Below, piece by piece: positions 45,631-57,134 of a stretch of DNA of 64,000 nucleotides. Position 1 is the first letter of the stretch. The number at the start of each line of letters is the position of its first letter. The stretch comes from Cycas panzhihuaensis (lineage: Eukaryota; Cycadophyta). The position numbers were made by a program, and so were the translations under genes. The stretch lies in contig CM041465.1 in assembly GCA_023213395.1 (NCBI GenBank), forward strand, positions 136,841,741-136,905,740. Direction: 5' to 3'. The notes beneath the pieces were generated by a model. It saw nothing but the letters and a program-made list of their open reading frames with translations, was not told the origin of the DNA and ran no database searches.

Positions 45631-46163
45631 TGAAAGCAATAGAAGTGACACGATCTATTGAGGAACGAGATAGGACATCATAACATGAAGGACAAAACTT
45701 TATATTAATGGAAATGAGGAGTACATAACATGGAGATAATAGGGAGGAGATTCAACTACAACTCAACCTATTATGCAAACAAAGTAGGGGGGAGAATTAA
45801 TCTCAAACTCTACTTACAGGAGATGCTACAACAGCATAACACTGACTACAATCTATGATATAAAACAAGGAAAGTAGGACTCCTTATAAAAGAGATTCAA
45901 TGATCAGGGTCATCTAGACACATGTCACTGATCAAGAATACAAGACAAGTCTGAGTAGAACTGTACTTTCCACAAGGATAAGGATGGTGACAAGTGGAGC
46001 CATCCAAAGTTGACTTTCCACTAAGCACATGTGGAAAAGCCACAAAAGACAAAAGACAATTTTATAATCAAACAAATGATCACTTTAGCATAAAGGCCTA
46101 AAGTGACAAAAATACAAATGTCCATGGTCAAGACTGATTGCTTAGGACATGAAGGTTTTAACA
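45631..46163 (-). repeat. Element O 3' LTR (533 bp)
   Basis: It opens TGAAAGCAATAGAAG and ends GGTTTTAACA, followed by tcccccttgaatgg, the polypurine tract on the other strand. It pairs with 56599-57134. Confidence 0.92.
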
Positions 46164-46199
46164 TCCCCCTTGAATGGATATAACATTAAGTCGAATGTC

Positions 46200-46503
46200 A
46201 AGGCCATTTCTGAAATGCTTGAACTTCTCTTTGCCAAAGTTGGTGAAGATGTCATCTTCGATTGGTCGGCTGAAATATACCAGGAGGTTGATCTAGATGT
46301 ACCTCCTTAGTCGAATCATCGTTGGCACTGTGGACATCCATTTGGGACAATGGCCACTTGCATTGTGCAGCTATTTGGGATGATGGCCACTTGCATTGTG
46401 CAGCTAAGGCCATTACATCATCCATGGCACTAACTTGCCACTTTTCATCTGTAGTAGCCTCATCAAAAGTGGAAAGCTCAAGAGTACTAAGCACTTCAGC
46501 CAT
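46200..46503 (-). pseudogene. Element O residual RT and RNase H
   Basis: What is left of RT is the VMALAAQCKWP stretch (repeated as IAAQCKWPLSQ by a short tandem duplication), QMDVHSA and VHLDQPPG. It then jumps to the end of RNase H (VYFSRPIEDDIFTNFGKEKF). The YVDD motif and the RNase H catalytic residues are absent. The removal, about 1.1 kb by comparison with E, is in one block. Confidence 0.83.
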
Positions 46504-47670
46504 AAGTGCTAATTTACAGTGGCTGGTTGCCGCATTTTGGATGGACGCTTGCCTTCAACAGTTTGCGAATTTGCAATAGTCTGCATATACCATTTGGGCA
46601 GCTTCTTCGTCGATCTTGCTTCATTGTCCTGTGATGGTGCTGAGTGCTGAATTTCGGAAGAGCTGGCAAGACTCAATGAAGGAACTAAGGAAGTTGAGGA
46701 GGAAGAAGCAGTAGCAGATGCTGATGAAGGATAAGTTGTTGAAGAAGTTGAGGGAACAGATTTCTCAACAATTACTTTGCCTTTAATGAGGGAGAGTGGA
46801 AGGGGACTGAACTTGATCTCTCGATTGTCTTCTGCAAAGACGACATCTCGTGAAATGTGCATCTTTTTAGTAATTGGTTCAAACAAGCGATGCTTTACTA
46901 CCATGAGCATATCCTACAAAGATGCATTTGAGATTTTTGTTATTAAATTTCTGTCTTTGTTCTTGGGGAACATTCACGTAGGCCATGTATCCAAAAGTGC
47001 GCAAGTGACTGACCGTTGGTTTCTGGCCAGTCCAAGCCTTCTCGGGTGTCATGCTTGAAAGCGTTGAAGTAGAGTTGTACTTTGAAAAATACACAGCAAT
47101 GAGAAGTGCTTTTGCCCAGTATGCTAGAGAGAGACCTTTTGCATGCATCATAGCTTTCACCTTACTAACCAAGGTTCTATTCATATGTTCTGCCACACCA
47201 TTTTGTTGCGGTGTACATGGGGTAGAAAATTGGCATTTTATGCCATTCTGAACACAAAACCAATTAAAGTCCTTGGATGTATACTCACCACTATTATCAG
47301 ATTTGAGTATCTTGATTCGTATGCCTGTTTCATTTTCTACAACAAGTTTAAATTCCTTAAACTTGTTCAATGCTTTTGACTTGTGCTTAAAAAAAAAAAC
47401 CCATACCTTATGTGAGTAATCATCAATAAAAGTCATGAAGAATGAAAATCCTTCATGAGACTGAGTGGTCATGGTACCACAAATGTCAAAATGAATAAGC
47501 TACAACAATTGCTGTGCTCTCCAGGCATTACCTTTCTGAAAAGGTTCACGATGTTGCTTCCCCATATGGCATGATTCACAAAGGCAGTTACCCCTTAAGA
47601 TTTTGGGTAAGCCATAAACCATATTTTGCTTGAACATCTGTCTTATGCTGTCTAAATTAAGATGTCCAAG
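46504..47670 (-). pseudogene. Element O integrase and linker
   Basis: The 197-codon stretch 46879-47472 has the FIDDYSHKVWVFFFKHKS segment, the second Asp KSDNSGEYTSKDF, Glu NGVAEHMNRT, MTPEKAWTGQKPT and GYAHGSKA. The first Asp region (47480-47520) lies upstream in another frame. The linker 46509-46910 is Ser-rich (SSSTSLVPSLSLASSS). The triad is largely present although the chain is broken. Confidence 0.85.
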
Positions 47671-48308
47671 TCATTCATGCGATAGCTGTGTCTTATTTAC
47701 TGAATGGGAGACAAAGGCATGAGATGATCCAAATATTGCATCTAATTTGTAGAGGCCATGATCTTCATGACCTATTGCAATTATCTGGTCCTCTTTGTTC
47801 CTGATTATACATTTCCTATCTTTAAACAACACACTCATCTGTTGTTTATCAAGCTGACTAACGGAGAGTAAATTCTTAGGCATTCTAGGAAATAAGAATA
47901 CATTGCCATTAGGAAATGCAGAATGTTGATTATGAGGTGTAATTTGACCTACACCTGATATCTCAACAATGGCATTGTCCCCAAATGTCATTATTTCTCC
48001 CTTGAATTCTTGAAAATTTGATAATAATTCTGCATCACTTGTCAGATGACGTGATGCACCAGAATCTATGATCCAAGCGTTGTCATTGTGACTTCCACTG
48101 TATGCATAAAAGGTCTTGTCATCTTGATCATGCCGAGCTGTGTGGCCTTGAAAGCCACCACAAGTTGTCCTTCTCTGACGACCGCCTCATAATGCACCTC
48201 GAGTTGGTCCTTGATGTTGTGCTGGTGCTGGCGTTGATTTTGCTAACGCTGATATTGTTGCTGTTGCTGACGTTGTTGCATATCACTTTGTCGTTTTCTG
48301 CATTCTGG
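47671..48308 (-). pseudogene. Element O knuckle end, protease and gag-pre-integrase
   Basis: A Gln/Arg-rich spacer (48180-48300) is followed by a protease around 48040-48090 with the WIIDSGASRHLTSDAEL words in a broken frame. The ORF 47671-47991 is the protease end and pre-integrase (TFGDNAIVEISGVGQITP, MPKNLLSVSQLDKQQM). Confidence 0.83.
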
Positions 48309-49139
48309 CTATATGTGGCCTGCCTTGCCACAGTAATGACAAATAACACTCTTTGACTTTAGATTAAGACTGCCAAATTTCTTTTGAAAGTTTTGATAGG
48401 GTTGAAATGGTTGCTTCAATTTGAACTTGGCTGAAAAAACACCTAATGTGCTTGCTTCATCTTGCTGCGAGTAGATTTCTTCTTCCTGCAGTAATAGTCG
48501 TTTTAACTCATTGAAAGTTAGAACGGATAATGTGCCATTTCTCGAAATGTTTGAGATGAAGTTGTTGTACTCTTTAAAAAGAGCATGGATTGTTACTGTA
48601 ACCATATCTTCATTTGAGACTGGTTTACCAAGAGTTGTTAGCTGATTACTGATAGTTTTAATTGATGACAAATAAGCTACCATTGGAGCAACATACTTCA
48701 AACTAAACAATTTAGCTTTATACATGACGATCCTTGCATCATCTCTACATTCATACAAAGAAACAATTATATCCCAAACATCTTTAGATGTTGATGTAGA
48801 TTCAATGTTTTGATCGACATTATCACTGATAGATAGATGAATGAAAGCAAGTGCGACTTCATCTTTTGTTTCAAAAGCAACCAATGCAATAGGATCAGTA
48901 GGTATCAAATTTCGTAGATTTGCTGGATCTGGAGTTGGTTCGGGTTTGGCAATTTCGTCACAAACATAACCCCACAACTCATTCATTATCAGTAAATTTT
49001 TAGCTTGCTTTTTCCATGCAAGATAGTTCTCAGCACCAGTTAACTTGATTGTGTTTGCATTGAGCATCTGAGTTGCCATGATGATTAATATACCTGATAA
49101 AACTTGGATACTATTGAGTTTACGCCGCTTAAGTTTCAC
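48309..49139 (-). pseudogene. Element O gag
   Basis: The family start is MATQMLNANTIKLTGAEN (Met 49079-49077); the frame is also open 20 codons further upstream. The UBN2-type gag domain follows (NLLIMNELWGYVC, HLSISDNVDQNIES, TSKDVWDIIVSLYECRDDAR). The CCHC knuckle begins CHYCGKAGHI at the end and continues in another frame. This is an open 276-codon stretch and the best-kept gag in the window. Confidence 0.9.
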
Positions 49140-51082
49140 TCAATATCCAACGTCAACTAGTACAAGACTGAAAGAATATGGACGGAATGGAGGGCTTCGC
49201 TTGCAAGTTGTCCAACCTGATAATATGAAATAAGTTTGCAGCAGCATGAAAGGGCTTACAAGTTATTTTATGGAGGGCTTTGCTCGCAAGTTGTCCAACC
49301 AACATAGCTCTACCGAAATAAGTGCTTGTAGGCCCTTTCATGTTGCTGTAAACTTCATCAAATGACTTCAACAATGTAGAATAGTTGCTTTGAATGACAA
49401 TTTATGGAACTAAGTACATAATTTAATCTCAAAATGAGATATTCAGTAGCTGTAAATTACAAATTTTAATGCCTAAAATAAGCAAATAAGGAAGCAAGTC
49501 ATCACCACAAACACTTGGGATCGAAAAATGATCCCTACATGGCAGAAAAATTGATATTTTTGTATTGATTGTAGCCTTGTTGCGTCCGGAGTTAAGTCTC
49601 ATTGAATTTGGGTCACCATGCAGGGAGCCCAATGAGCAAAAATACATTAAATGGTACAATTTTGGGCTTAAATGAGTCAAATAAAGGTGAGTAAATCACC
49701 ACAACACTTGCAAAAGTTTTACAATGTTTGTGTGATTAACACACTTTAAGAAACACATGAAAATGAGTGAATTTGAATCACTTTTGAGCCCAAATTAATG
49801 ACCTAAGTCATCTTGCAGGGAGCTTAGCGTCATTAAAAACAAGAAAATTCTTATAAAAAGTGACGATAATCACATAATGATAATGATTTTAGTTCGAAGT
49901 TACACTTGCAATTTTTTTTTTACATTTAGTGTGATTATCACACTAAAACGAAAGATGAAGAGGCTTTTACAAGGATAAAATATAAAATTAAACTTATAAC
50001 TTTAAGTTTCTAAAGTTCAAAATAAAAAGTTGAAAGAAGAATATACTGAAGGATATTCTAAATGATATATTCTAAAGTTTAAAAACTTTAGAAACAAAAA
50101 ATATTTCCTTCAAAAATTCTCTGGTGGTAGGCAGCGAACGAAAAACAACGAGTGGAAATCGAAAAACAATGGTGGAATTCGTGGGCAGAATGATCGATCT
50201 TTGATTGAACATGCTTCGAGAGGATCCTGTGAGTGATTCTGCTCAGTCCACAGAGATCACAGGTCAAGTGAGAGCCGCAGAGGGTGGATAGAATTCGAAC
50301 ACGTAGAGAGGAGTCACCTGAGTTCAGGAGCCAATCAGAGGTGCCACATAGGAGAAGCTGGGATGCATGGTGTACGTTGGAAGACAACGCCAACGAAGGA
50401 AGCCACAGAGCCGCAAGGATGCCACGTAGACAGAGGAGAGAAGCCACCATAGTAGGTAGTAAAGATCATACGATGAGGAGCCAGAGTTACACGTACATTG
50501 ACGGAGGTGCCACGGGAGCACGATAGCCGCTCGAAGCATATTTATCATGGGAGGACCGGACGGAGTGGTGCAAGTCACATAGAGGGTATGGAGTTGCACA
50601 CATCATGGGAGGAAGTGCGCCTTTTGTCAATGAGCTTCCAAGATATCCGCTTGCAGAAATACAAGTTAATAGGATGGACTCAAGACCAATCTACAAATTT
50701 GATTCTATGAACTTAATAGAATGTTGAATTTAATCCCTTCAAGTGATGGAAATCAAAGTTGTTCAACAATATTTGGTGTTTACCATACAGATGGGAAGCC
50801 TTCTACTATAAGTTCATTGGAAATGGATGAAAGACAAGATATGGCCAAATTATTTCTCTCTCTGGAAAAATTTTTTGGCTTCTTAAAAAAATGAGGGCAG
50901 ATTTATAACATAGTGCTGCAAATAGAATTTTGAGGCCCCAACATACAAACTAATAGTGAGTAAACATGATTTAATTCAAACTCTCCTTAATAAGAGTAAC
51001 TTTAGGTAAAACCCTTGTGCATATTTCTTTTAATCCTTAACAATAATAGTGGGAGATCACTTGGACAACCACTTTTCTCCCT
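49140..51082 (-). other. Element O leader, gag-proximal part
   Basis: No supported gene. The 19-nt motif is at 49611-49629 and 49806-49824 (195 nt apart). Two ~30-bp direct copies (tggagggcttcgcttgcaag) are at about 49189 and 49271. An inverted pair (gcagcatgaaagggcttacaagt; acttgtaggccctttcatg) frames one of them. The segment 50110-50600 is GC-richer and carries a plus-strand 80-codon ORF without recognisable motif. Confidence 0.65.
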
Positions 51083-51087
51083 TGTAC

Positions 51088-51473
51088 TGTTAGATTTTAA
51101 CATGGAAAGCATCCAACTCCAAATACAACCACAAGATCGATAACCAAAGCATAACTTACATTCAATTAATATAAGCATAACACTAATGCATCATAGACTC
51201 AACATGAGTCTCCATGATGACTTGATAATATATACTACCTCAACCACCTTTATATACAAAATAGGTGAGAGGACATACAAGACAAGTAATACGTGTGGGA
51301 CAAATACCTTTATCTTGACCAATGACATTACACCAACTAACTTGACCAATAAGCTTCTATCTTCTTACACAATATTATAATGACTCTTGGACTCTAAGAC
51401 GCAGGACTATGATTATTAACCCTAAGACACACTTTACTTAACCATACATAACATTAAACATTATACTCTAACA
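51088..51473 (-). repeat. Element I 3' LTR (386 bp)
   Basis: TGTTAGATTTTAACATGG to ACTCTAACA. It differs from its partner at about 21 positions, by hand count, mostly transitions. TATA-like word on the element strand at about 51248-51256. The polypurine tract (ttatggggagg on the element strand) lies at 51474-51490. Confidence 0.95.
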
Positions 51474-51621
51474 CCTCCCCATAATGTTTAGTGTCAAGAC
51501 TACGTATTTGAATACCAATACCAAAGAATAACTAGACAATTGACAATGGACTTAGGACATTAAACATGACCTCTTGAAACATTAGCATTTGATCAACAAG
51601 TATTTTTCATTCTTTGAATTT

Positions 51622-53461
51622 CTAGTGCCTTGATTTTGGGATAGTTTTGAACACAATGTCTTGGATTTGATCTTGGTCTTCAATCCTGCAATGTTGCCTT
51701 TGGAGTAGTCCTTTAGAGTGACAGTTCTGGAACTTTGTCTTCTTTGTCTTCATGTGCAATTGGGAACCCTTTATTACACAAAATGTGTAGTAGATCAAGC
51801 TTGAGCTGACTTGTGTTTGGTGAGGACCTATCAGGTGTTTTTGCATGTACTTATCAAAGGTGTCTTCAAGGTGTACATCAAATATGTCTTCTATCAGAAT
51901 TCTAGTTACCACCTGTTTGCTTCCACTTTCTTCAACATGTGAGTGATCAAACAAATAAATGTCAGCAATTGGAGATAAGTTGACAATATCATCAATATCC
52001 AAATATGATGACAAGTCATCAAGTGGTGAGACAACATCACTTGAAGTGTGAACATTGTATAGGCCATCATTATGAGCATCATCATTATCGTCATCAATGT
52101 TTTGTAAGTCAACATCATTTAAGACATAAGCATAAATATCTTCGTCCTACATATGTTTCTCTTCAACACAATCTTCATTGATTTGTGAGCAATTTAGAGT
52201 GCAACTAATATCTGAATCAGAAATGACCTCAACAAGGTCGTCAAATGAACAAACAGACTCTACTTCATCATCTTTGATAAGATCATCCTCCTCTGAAGCA
52301 ATGAATTCATTGAGATGAGTTTCAATTGCTTCAACATAGTTACCTATAGCCTGTTCAATTATATGTGCATGACTAACAAGGTGCCCTGTTTTCTCCATAT
52401 CACCCAAGAAATTCCTTGAACCAAGTATAATGAGTATTTCCATGATGACTACATGTACATACTTTCCGATTATGGTTATACAAAGATGGAACATTACTTT
52501 AATATAATTGAACCTTATAATCAAGTAGCCTATCCAAAATATACTATGATCTTGACAACCAAGATTTTGATCATATAATATCTTTCCTATGATCCTTCAT
52601 TCCTTAAAAGAGCCTTTAAGAGTTGTTGTAGGATACGCTACCACTATTTGGATTCTTTCAAAGATGAAGATAGAAGATGTGACTGAATTGAGTGCAATCA
52701 TAGATAGTCTCCAACATGTGCATATCAATGTGTATCCCAACCTCATTTGAACCCTGGCTACAAATCTGTCAATACAAACTAGGAAAATATTGCTCATACC
52801 TTCTGTCAGGGTGTTTGTGTCACCATGAAGTATTACCTGTAGAGGTTGAAGTTTAGGTTCTTCAACTTCCATTTTTCCATCAATCTCACGTGTGAGGTTT
52901 CCTGTCATCTTGGTGAGGCTCACGTCATTTGGTGAATTCAAATCTTCATCAGATTTTGGGCAAAGATCATTAGACTCCTGTTCATTTGCTTTTGTAATAT
53001 CTATGTGAGGATTGTCCTTACTAGAATCAAGCTGATTTTTGGCTTTCCTTTTCAACTTCTTCCTTTGGTTCCTTGTCCTTTTGATACTCCTTTGCACTTC
53101 TTCAGGTCCTTTTTCATGTACTTCTGCCAGCAGATTTCAGGCATTTTCAATTGAGTCGATATTTTGAAGAGTTTGGACAAGGAAGTGGTATGAAGGATGA
53201 AGGTTTTCCTTGTCGAAAGCTACAACCATTGCATCAACTGCTATTCTGTTTTTCTTTTTGATGGTCACCTCCCCTTCTTCATTAATTAAAACTATTCCAA
53301 TCACAATGTTCCATAATCCTTTTATTCTAAAGACACATTCCATTTTGATTTTCCATATTCAAAAATTAATTCCAACATATTTAGGTAGAGCTATGTTGGT
53401 ACCTGTTACCCAAAACTCTTTTTTTTTCTGCTATAATGGCAATGACCTCACTTAACTCCAT
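51622..53461 (-). pseudogene. Element I gag with degraded knuckle and acidic tail
   Basis: Start near 53461 (MELSEVIAIIAEKK). UBN2-like gag with KYVGINF, WKIKMECVFRIKGLWNIVIG and YHFLVQTLQNIDSIENA over several frames, then a basic stretch (KRTRNQRKKLKRKAK). A knuckle-like CTCSHHGNTHYTWFKE near 52450 resembles the CHHCGNTxHT... knuckle of plant copia gag with Cys lost. The tail 51622-52524 is Asp/Glu-rich (FDDLVEVISDSDISC, DIDDIVNLSPIADIYLFD). It has a conserved end SSLIYYTFCVIKGSQLHMK, like J. Several stops. Confidence 0.72.
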
Positions 53462-53939
53462 GATGAACACTGACTTGATTACAAGTACATTGCTCAGAAT
53501 TTATGCATTAACTTTGACTAGAAATAATTCCATCAAAACAACAATAAATTCTCTCAAATCATATATTAATATGTCCAACTCTGGGATATGATTCCAACGC
53601 CATTGACCGTTTTGAAAATGGATGCCTGGATGGAGAGAGATTGTTGAAATTGTACAAGAACTTTCTCAAGCACTAGGACTGAATAAGGATAACATTAAGT
53701 CTCTTAAAGAATAAGCAGTCGGTCATATTAAGACTTCATATGACCAGAGATTAACCACTAGGGGGCTAGCAGATTTCGACTAGATTTTAACATAATTCAA
53801 TCTAAATTTCACTCCAAAAGGGCCTTATTTTGAATTCCCGTCCGCAATTTTCAAATAAAAATTTAATTTGATTAAATATGCCTTCAATCTTAGAAAACAA
53901 CGAAAATACCTTTCTCTAAATACTTGCGCTTGCATGAAT

Positions 53940-55673
53940 ATCAAACCCTAACCTTGATGGAACAACTTGCTCTTGCGTCTGCGGTGACGACGATTTCTTC
54001 TCTCAGACTTTGAAGCCGAGCGATGCGTTTGTGTTTCCCAGAGAGCAGGTCCACTTCCTTCTCAACGTGGGAAACATAACCGTGCTCACTACTTTTGTCC
54101 TCAACAATCAGGACCCTGGCGTCTAGATTGTCACGAGTTACTTTTGCATCGAAGCTAGATATTCTTGAAGCAAGTGAGAGTTGAGTCACAGATCCGACGA
54201 TCCCTCCATGTAAGTTTTGGCGTCAACCTGCACTTTGCAGATCATCTTCTATTCTTCTGTTAATTTCAAGATATGTTAGCAGGCTGCTGTTTCGATATGA
54301 ATGCACACGAGCACTAGAAGTTCCAATGTATGATGACAAGGACGCACCAACCGTGTATAGGAGAGTTACCAGAGTTTTGACGGATGCCGAAAACAGAGAC
54401 AACCTAGAGATGATATTCTCGCTCAAAAAGATATTTCTAGGAGAGGATGGAGAGCCAGCCTAAATTAGCCCAAGATAACCTTGTCAAGACAAGTTTCCAC
54501 GGCGATTGTTACGGCAAAGAGCAGAATCAACAAGGTTAACAAATTCCTTCTTTTGTCCAAGAAACAATAGCTGATAAACATCTGCAGAATGGATAGGTCA
54601 TTAATACCACCCCAATTACTAGACCCTGTGCTTGCTAATACCTTTATGACAGGGTCCCTTTCTGACTAAATAGATGTGAATAGTCCTCAGAGTGTCGGAG
54701 TTCAAGTCTCCCGAAGGTTGAAGTGAAGCAACTAGGGTTTATTGGACATTATTTGACACCCACATTTAGGATTTGGCGCGAAGATCGTTTACAATATATC
54801 CATGGTAATATGTCTAGCACTGGTAAACATAATGATGGCAGTTTCAATCCTTTCTAACATTGAAGTGGAGACACTTATCTTTGCTTTAATCATGTTGCCT
54901 CAGAGGAAAGAGCCAGGGGAATCACCATTAACACTGCCACAATGGAGTACGAAACAAAGAACAGACACTATGCCCACGTCGATTACAGATGACATTGATC
55001 CATCATATGCACCAGATCTAATCTCCTTTCTTGGACCTGTTTTCGAGTCATTGGATAACTTTCCATTGGACCTTGGCGCTGGACTTTCGAGTGTTCTGTC
55101 ACCTGGCTGTGTACCTATCACTGCTCCCGTCAATAGACTTGCACCTATTGAGTCTCCTGCCTCTAGAAATTGTTGATGAAGTGCAAAAGAATAGAAGAAT
55201 TATGATAGACGAAGATCCCGGAGGGCATCAACTTAGCAGGTAATTTTTTGTTTTAGGCACTAGCCCTCTTGCTTCACAATTCATGGACAACCTCATTTTT
55301 CATGCATAACTTATGGCAAAATTTCCTAGAAACAATAATGAATGAATTCGGTAACTAACTCCCAATTTAACCAATTAATTTGTTAACAAACCCTAACAGG
55401 TTTCAGATCTTTGTAGAATTCCACAATAGTGTTTTTTTTATGTCATCCGTAATTTCAGTCATCAATCACAAATTTCATAATTTTTGCCTTATAACTAGCT
55501 ATGGGAACAATATTACCCGGTTCAGATTTCTGTCGTCCCAATACTTTGCCACGCCTTGTATTAATGATGACTTGGAACTTCACCTCTTCAATTCAAATCT
55601 TCAATCTGTTAGTCACCCTAATGGAGTCACCTTCCTCCCTTATCTGTACAACAAAAGCCTTAACAGGCAACCC
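53940..55673. other. Element I leader with coding-like segments on both strands
   Basis: Between gag and primer site. On the minus strand 53941-54426 reads as one frame with a single stop: a hydrophobic start (LFSASVKTLVTLLYTVGASL), a helical middle (SSLLTYLEINRRIEDDLQ) and DARVLIVEDKSSEHGY. A hydrophobic stretch LLTLLILLFAVTIAVE lies upstream near 54530, in another frame. On the plus strand 54802-55240 is open in two overlapping frames and ends at AGGTAATTTT, resembling an exon end and splice donor. No family was recognised. It may be captured host sequence. Confidence 0.4.
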
Positions 55674-55685
55674 GCTCTGATACCA
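55674..55685 (-). other. Element I primer-binding site
   Basis: The minus strand is TGGTATCAGAGC, adjacent to the LTR; perfect match to the initiator tRNA-Met end. Confidence 0.92.
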
Positions 55686-56071
55686 TGTTAGATTTTAACA
55701 TGGAAAGCATTCAACTCCAAATACAACCACAAGATCTATAACCAAAGCATAACTTGCATTCAATTAACATAAGCATAACACTAATGCATCATAGACTTAA
55801 CATGAGTCTCCATGATGACTTGACGACATATATTACCTCAACCACCTTTATATACAAAATAGGTGGGAGGACATACAAGACAAGTAATGCATGTGAGACA
55901 AATACCTTTATCCTGACCAATGACATTACACCAACTAACTTGACCAATAAGCTTCTATATTCTTACACAATATTATAATGACTCTTGGAGTCTAAGACTT
56001 AGGACTATGACTATTAACCTTAAGACACACTTTACTTAATCATACATAACATTAAACATTATACTCTAACA
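55686..56071 (-). repeat. Element I 5' LTR (386 bp)
   Basis: Partner of 51088-51473, same length. The primer site follows directly on the element strand. Confidence 0.95.
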
Positions 56072-56076
56072 TGTAC

Positions 56077-56583
56077 CCCCTTTTTTAAGGCAACAAAAAG
56101 CAAAATTACAAAGAACTTGCAATAATTAGTATTTGCAAGGCATTTTTGAATTTTGCTTACATAAGAGCTTCATATACCATTAAAAAAAGCTCACAACGTT
56201 CATAAAGCAGTAAATATCTCTTTAATAAAGGCTGCTTATGCAGTAAGCTCAGCCAAAGATGCAAAGATTGTAACACAACTTTGATCTTGTGAAAGACAAA
56301 TGAATATTGGCTCCTAATCACCTGCAAATCTCGATATCAAAAAAGTCTCTTTTTTCTTTTGCTCACTAATGAGCCTCTAAAATTCAAGTATGCAAAACAA
56401 TTTGTATAAAATTTCTTTAAGAAAAACTTGCAAGCTTAAGTACAAAAGTCCTTCAATAACAAATTCAATAAACCCCCTGTCAAGAAATTGATTCTTGCTC
56501 GAGTTGGATTGCCTTCATATGGCGAAGGTCGTCACCAAGTTTGGAGTGCAACAACGCCTTGAATCTGCTCCTTAAAAAGCCAT
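56077..56583 (-). other. Element O leader, primer-site-proximal part
   Basis: It continues after element I. Close to the primer site it has gaaggtcgtcaccaag, shared with the leaders of G, E, F and L. No ORF. Confidence 0.65.
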
Positions 56584-56595
56584 GCTCTGATACCA
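56584..56595 (-). other. Element O primer-binding site
   Basis: The minus strand is TGGTATCAGAGC, three bases from the LTR; perfect initiator tRNA-Met match. Confidence 0.9.
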
Positions 56596-56598
56596 AAT

Positions 56599-57134
56599 TG
56601 AAAGCAATAGAAGTGACACAGGTGACAAGATCTCTTGAGGAACGGGATAGAACATCATAACATGAAAGACAAAACTTTAGATTAATGGAAATGAGGAGTA
56701 CATAACATGGCGATAATAAGGAGGAGGTTCAACTACAATTCAACCTATTATACAAACAAAGTAGGGAGGAGTATTGTTCTCAAACTCTACTTACAAGAGA
56801 TGCTACACCATCATAACACTGACTACAATCTATGATATAAAACAAGGAAAGTAGGACTCCTTATAAAGGAGATTCAATGATTAAGATCTGGACACGTCAC
56901 TGATCAAGAATGCAAGACAAGTTTGAGTAGAACTCTACTTTCCACAAGGATAAGGATGGTGACAAGTGGAGCCATCCAAAGTTGACTTTTCACTAAGCAC
57001 ATGTGGAAAAGTCACAAAAGACAAAAATAATTTTATAATCAAACAAATGATCATTTTAGCATAAAGGCCTAAAGTGACAAAAATACAAATGTCCATGGTC
57101 AAGACTTAACGCTTAAGACATGAAGGTTTTAATA
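56599..57134 (-). repeat. Element O 5' LTR (536 bp)
   Basis: It pairs with 45631-46163. The end reads GGTTTTAATA instead of TAACA, so the terminal CA has become TA on this side. Confidence 0.9.

Larger units (their letters stand above)
51088..56071 (-). mobile_element. Element I: gag-only (TR-GAG-like) LTR element
   Basis: Minus strand, 4984 bp. Two 386-bp LTRs, perfect target duplication tgtac (51083-51087, 56072-56076), perfect primer site and polypurine tract. The interior codes only for a decayed gag with an acidic tail and has no protease, integrase, RT or RNase H. It is therefore non-autonomous. Plant elements of this build are known as TR-GAG. J has the same protein plan. It sits in the O leader. 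Confidence 0.93.
45631..57134 (-). mobile_element. Element O: copia element without RT, carrying element I
   Basis: Minus strand. LTRs 45631-46163 and 56599-57134, primer site 56584-56595. Flanking 5-mers actga (45626-45630) and actaa (57135-57139) are a duplication with one change. Coding order is gag (to 48309), protease, integrase, then only fragments of RT and the last codons of RNase H. The leader (49080-51087 and 56077-56583) is interrupted by I. It disrupts the K protease. Its gag-pol is related to that of G, E and F but clearly diverged. Confidence 0.93.

Noticed and set aside
50284-50526. 80-codon plus-strand ORF in the GC-richer part of O's leader
   Set aside because: No recognisable domain, no conserved partner, and it lies in an element leader; reported only as part of the leader.
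54802-55176. 124-codon plus-strand ORF as a genuine gene
   Set aside because: It lies inside element I with no promoter or upstream exon visible; kept only as a possible captured fragment.
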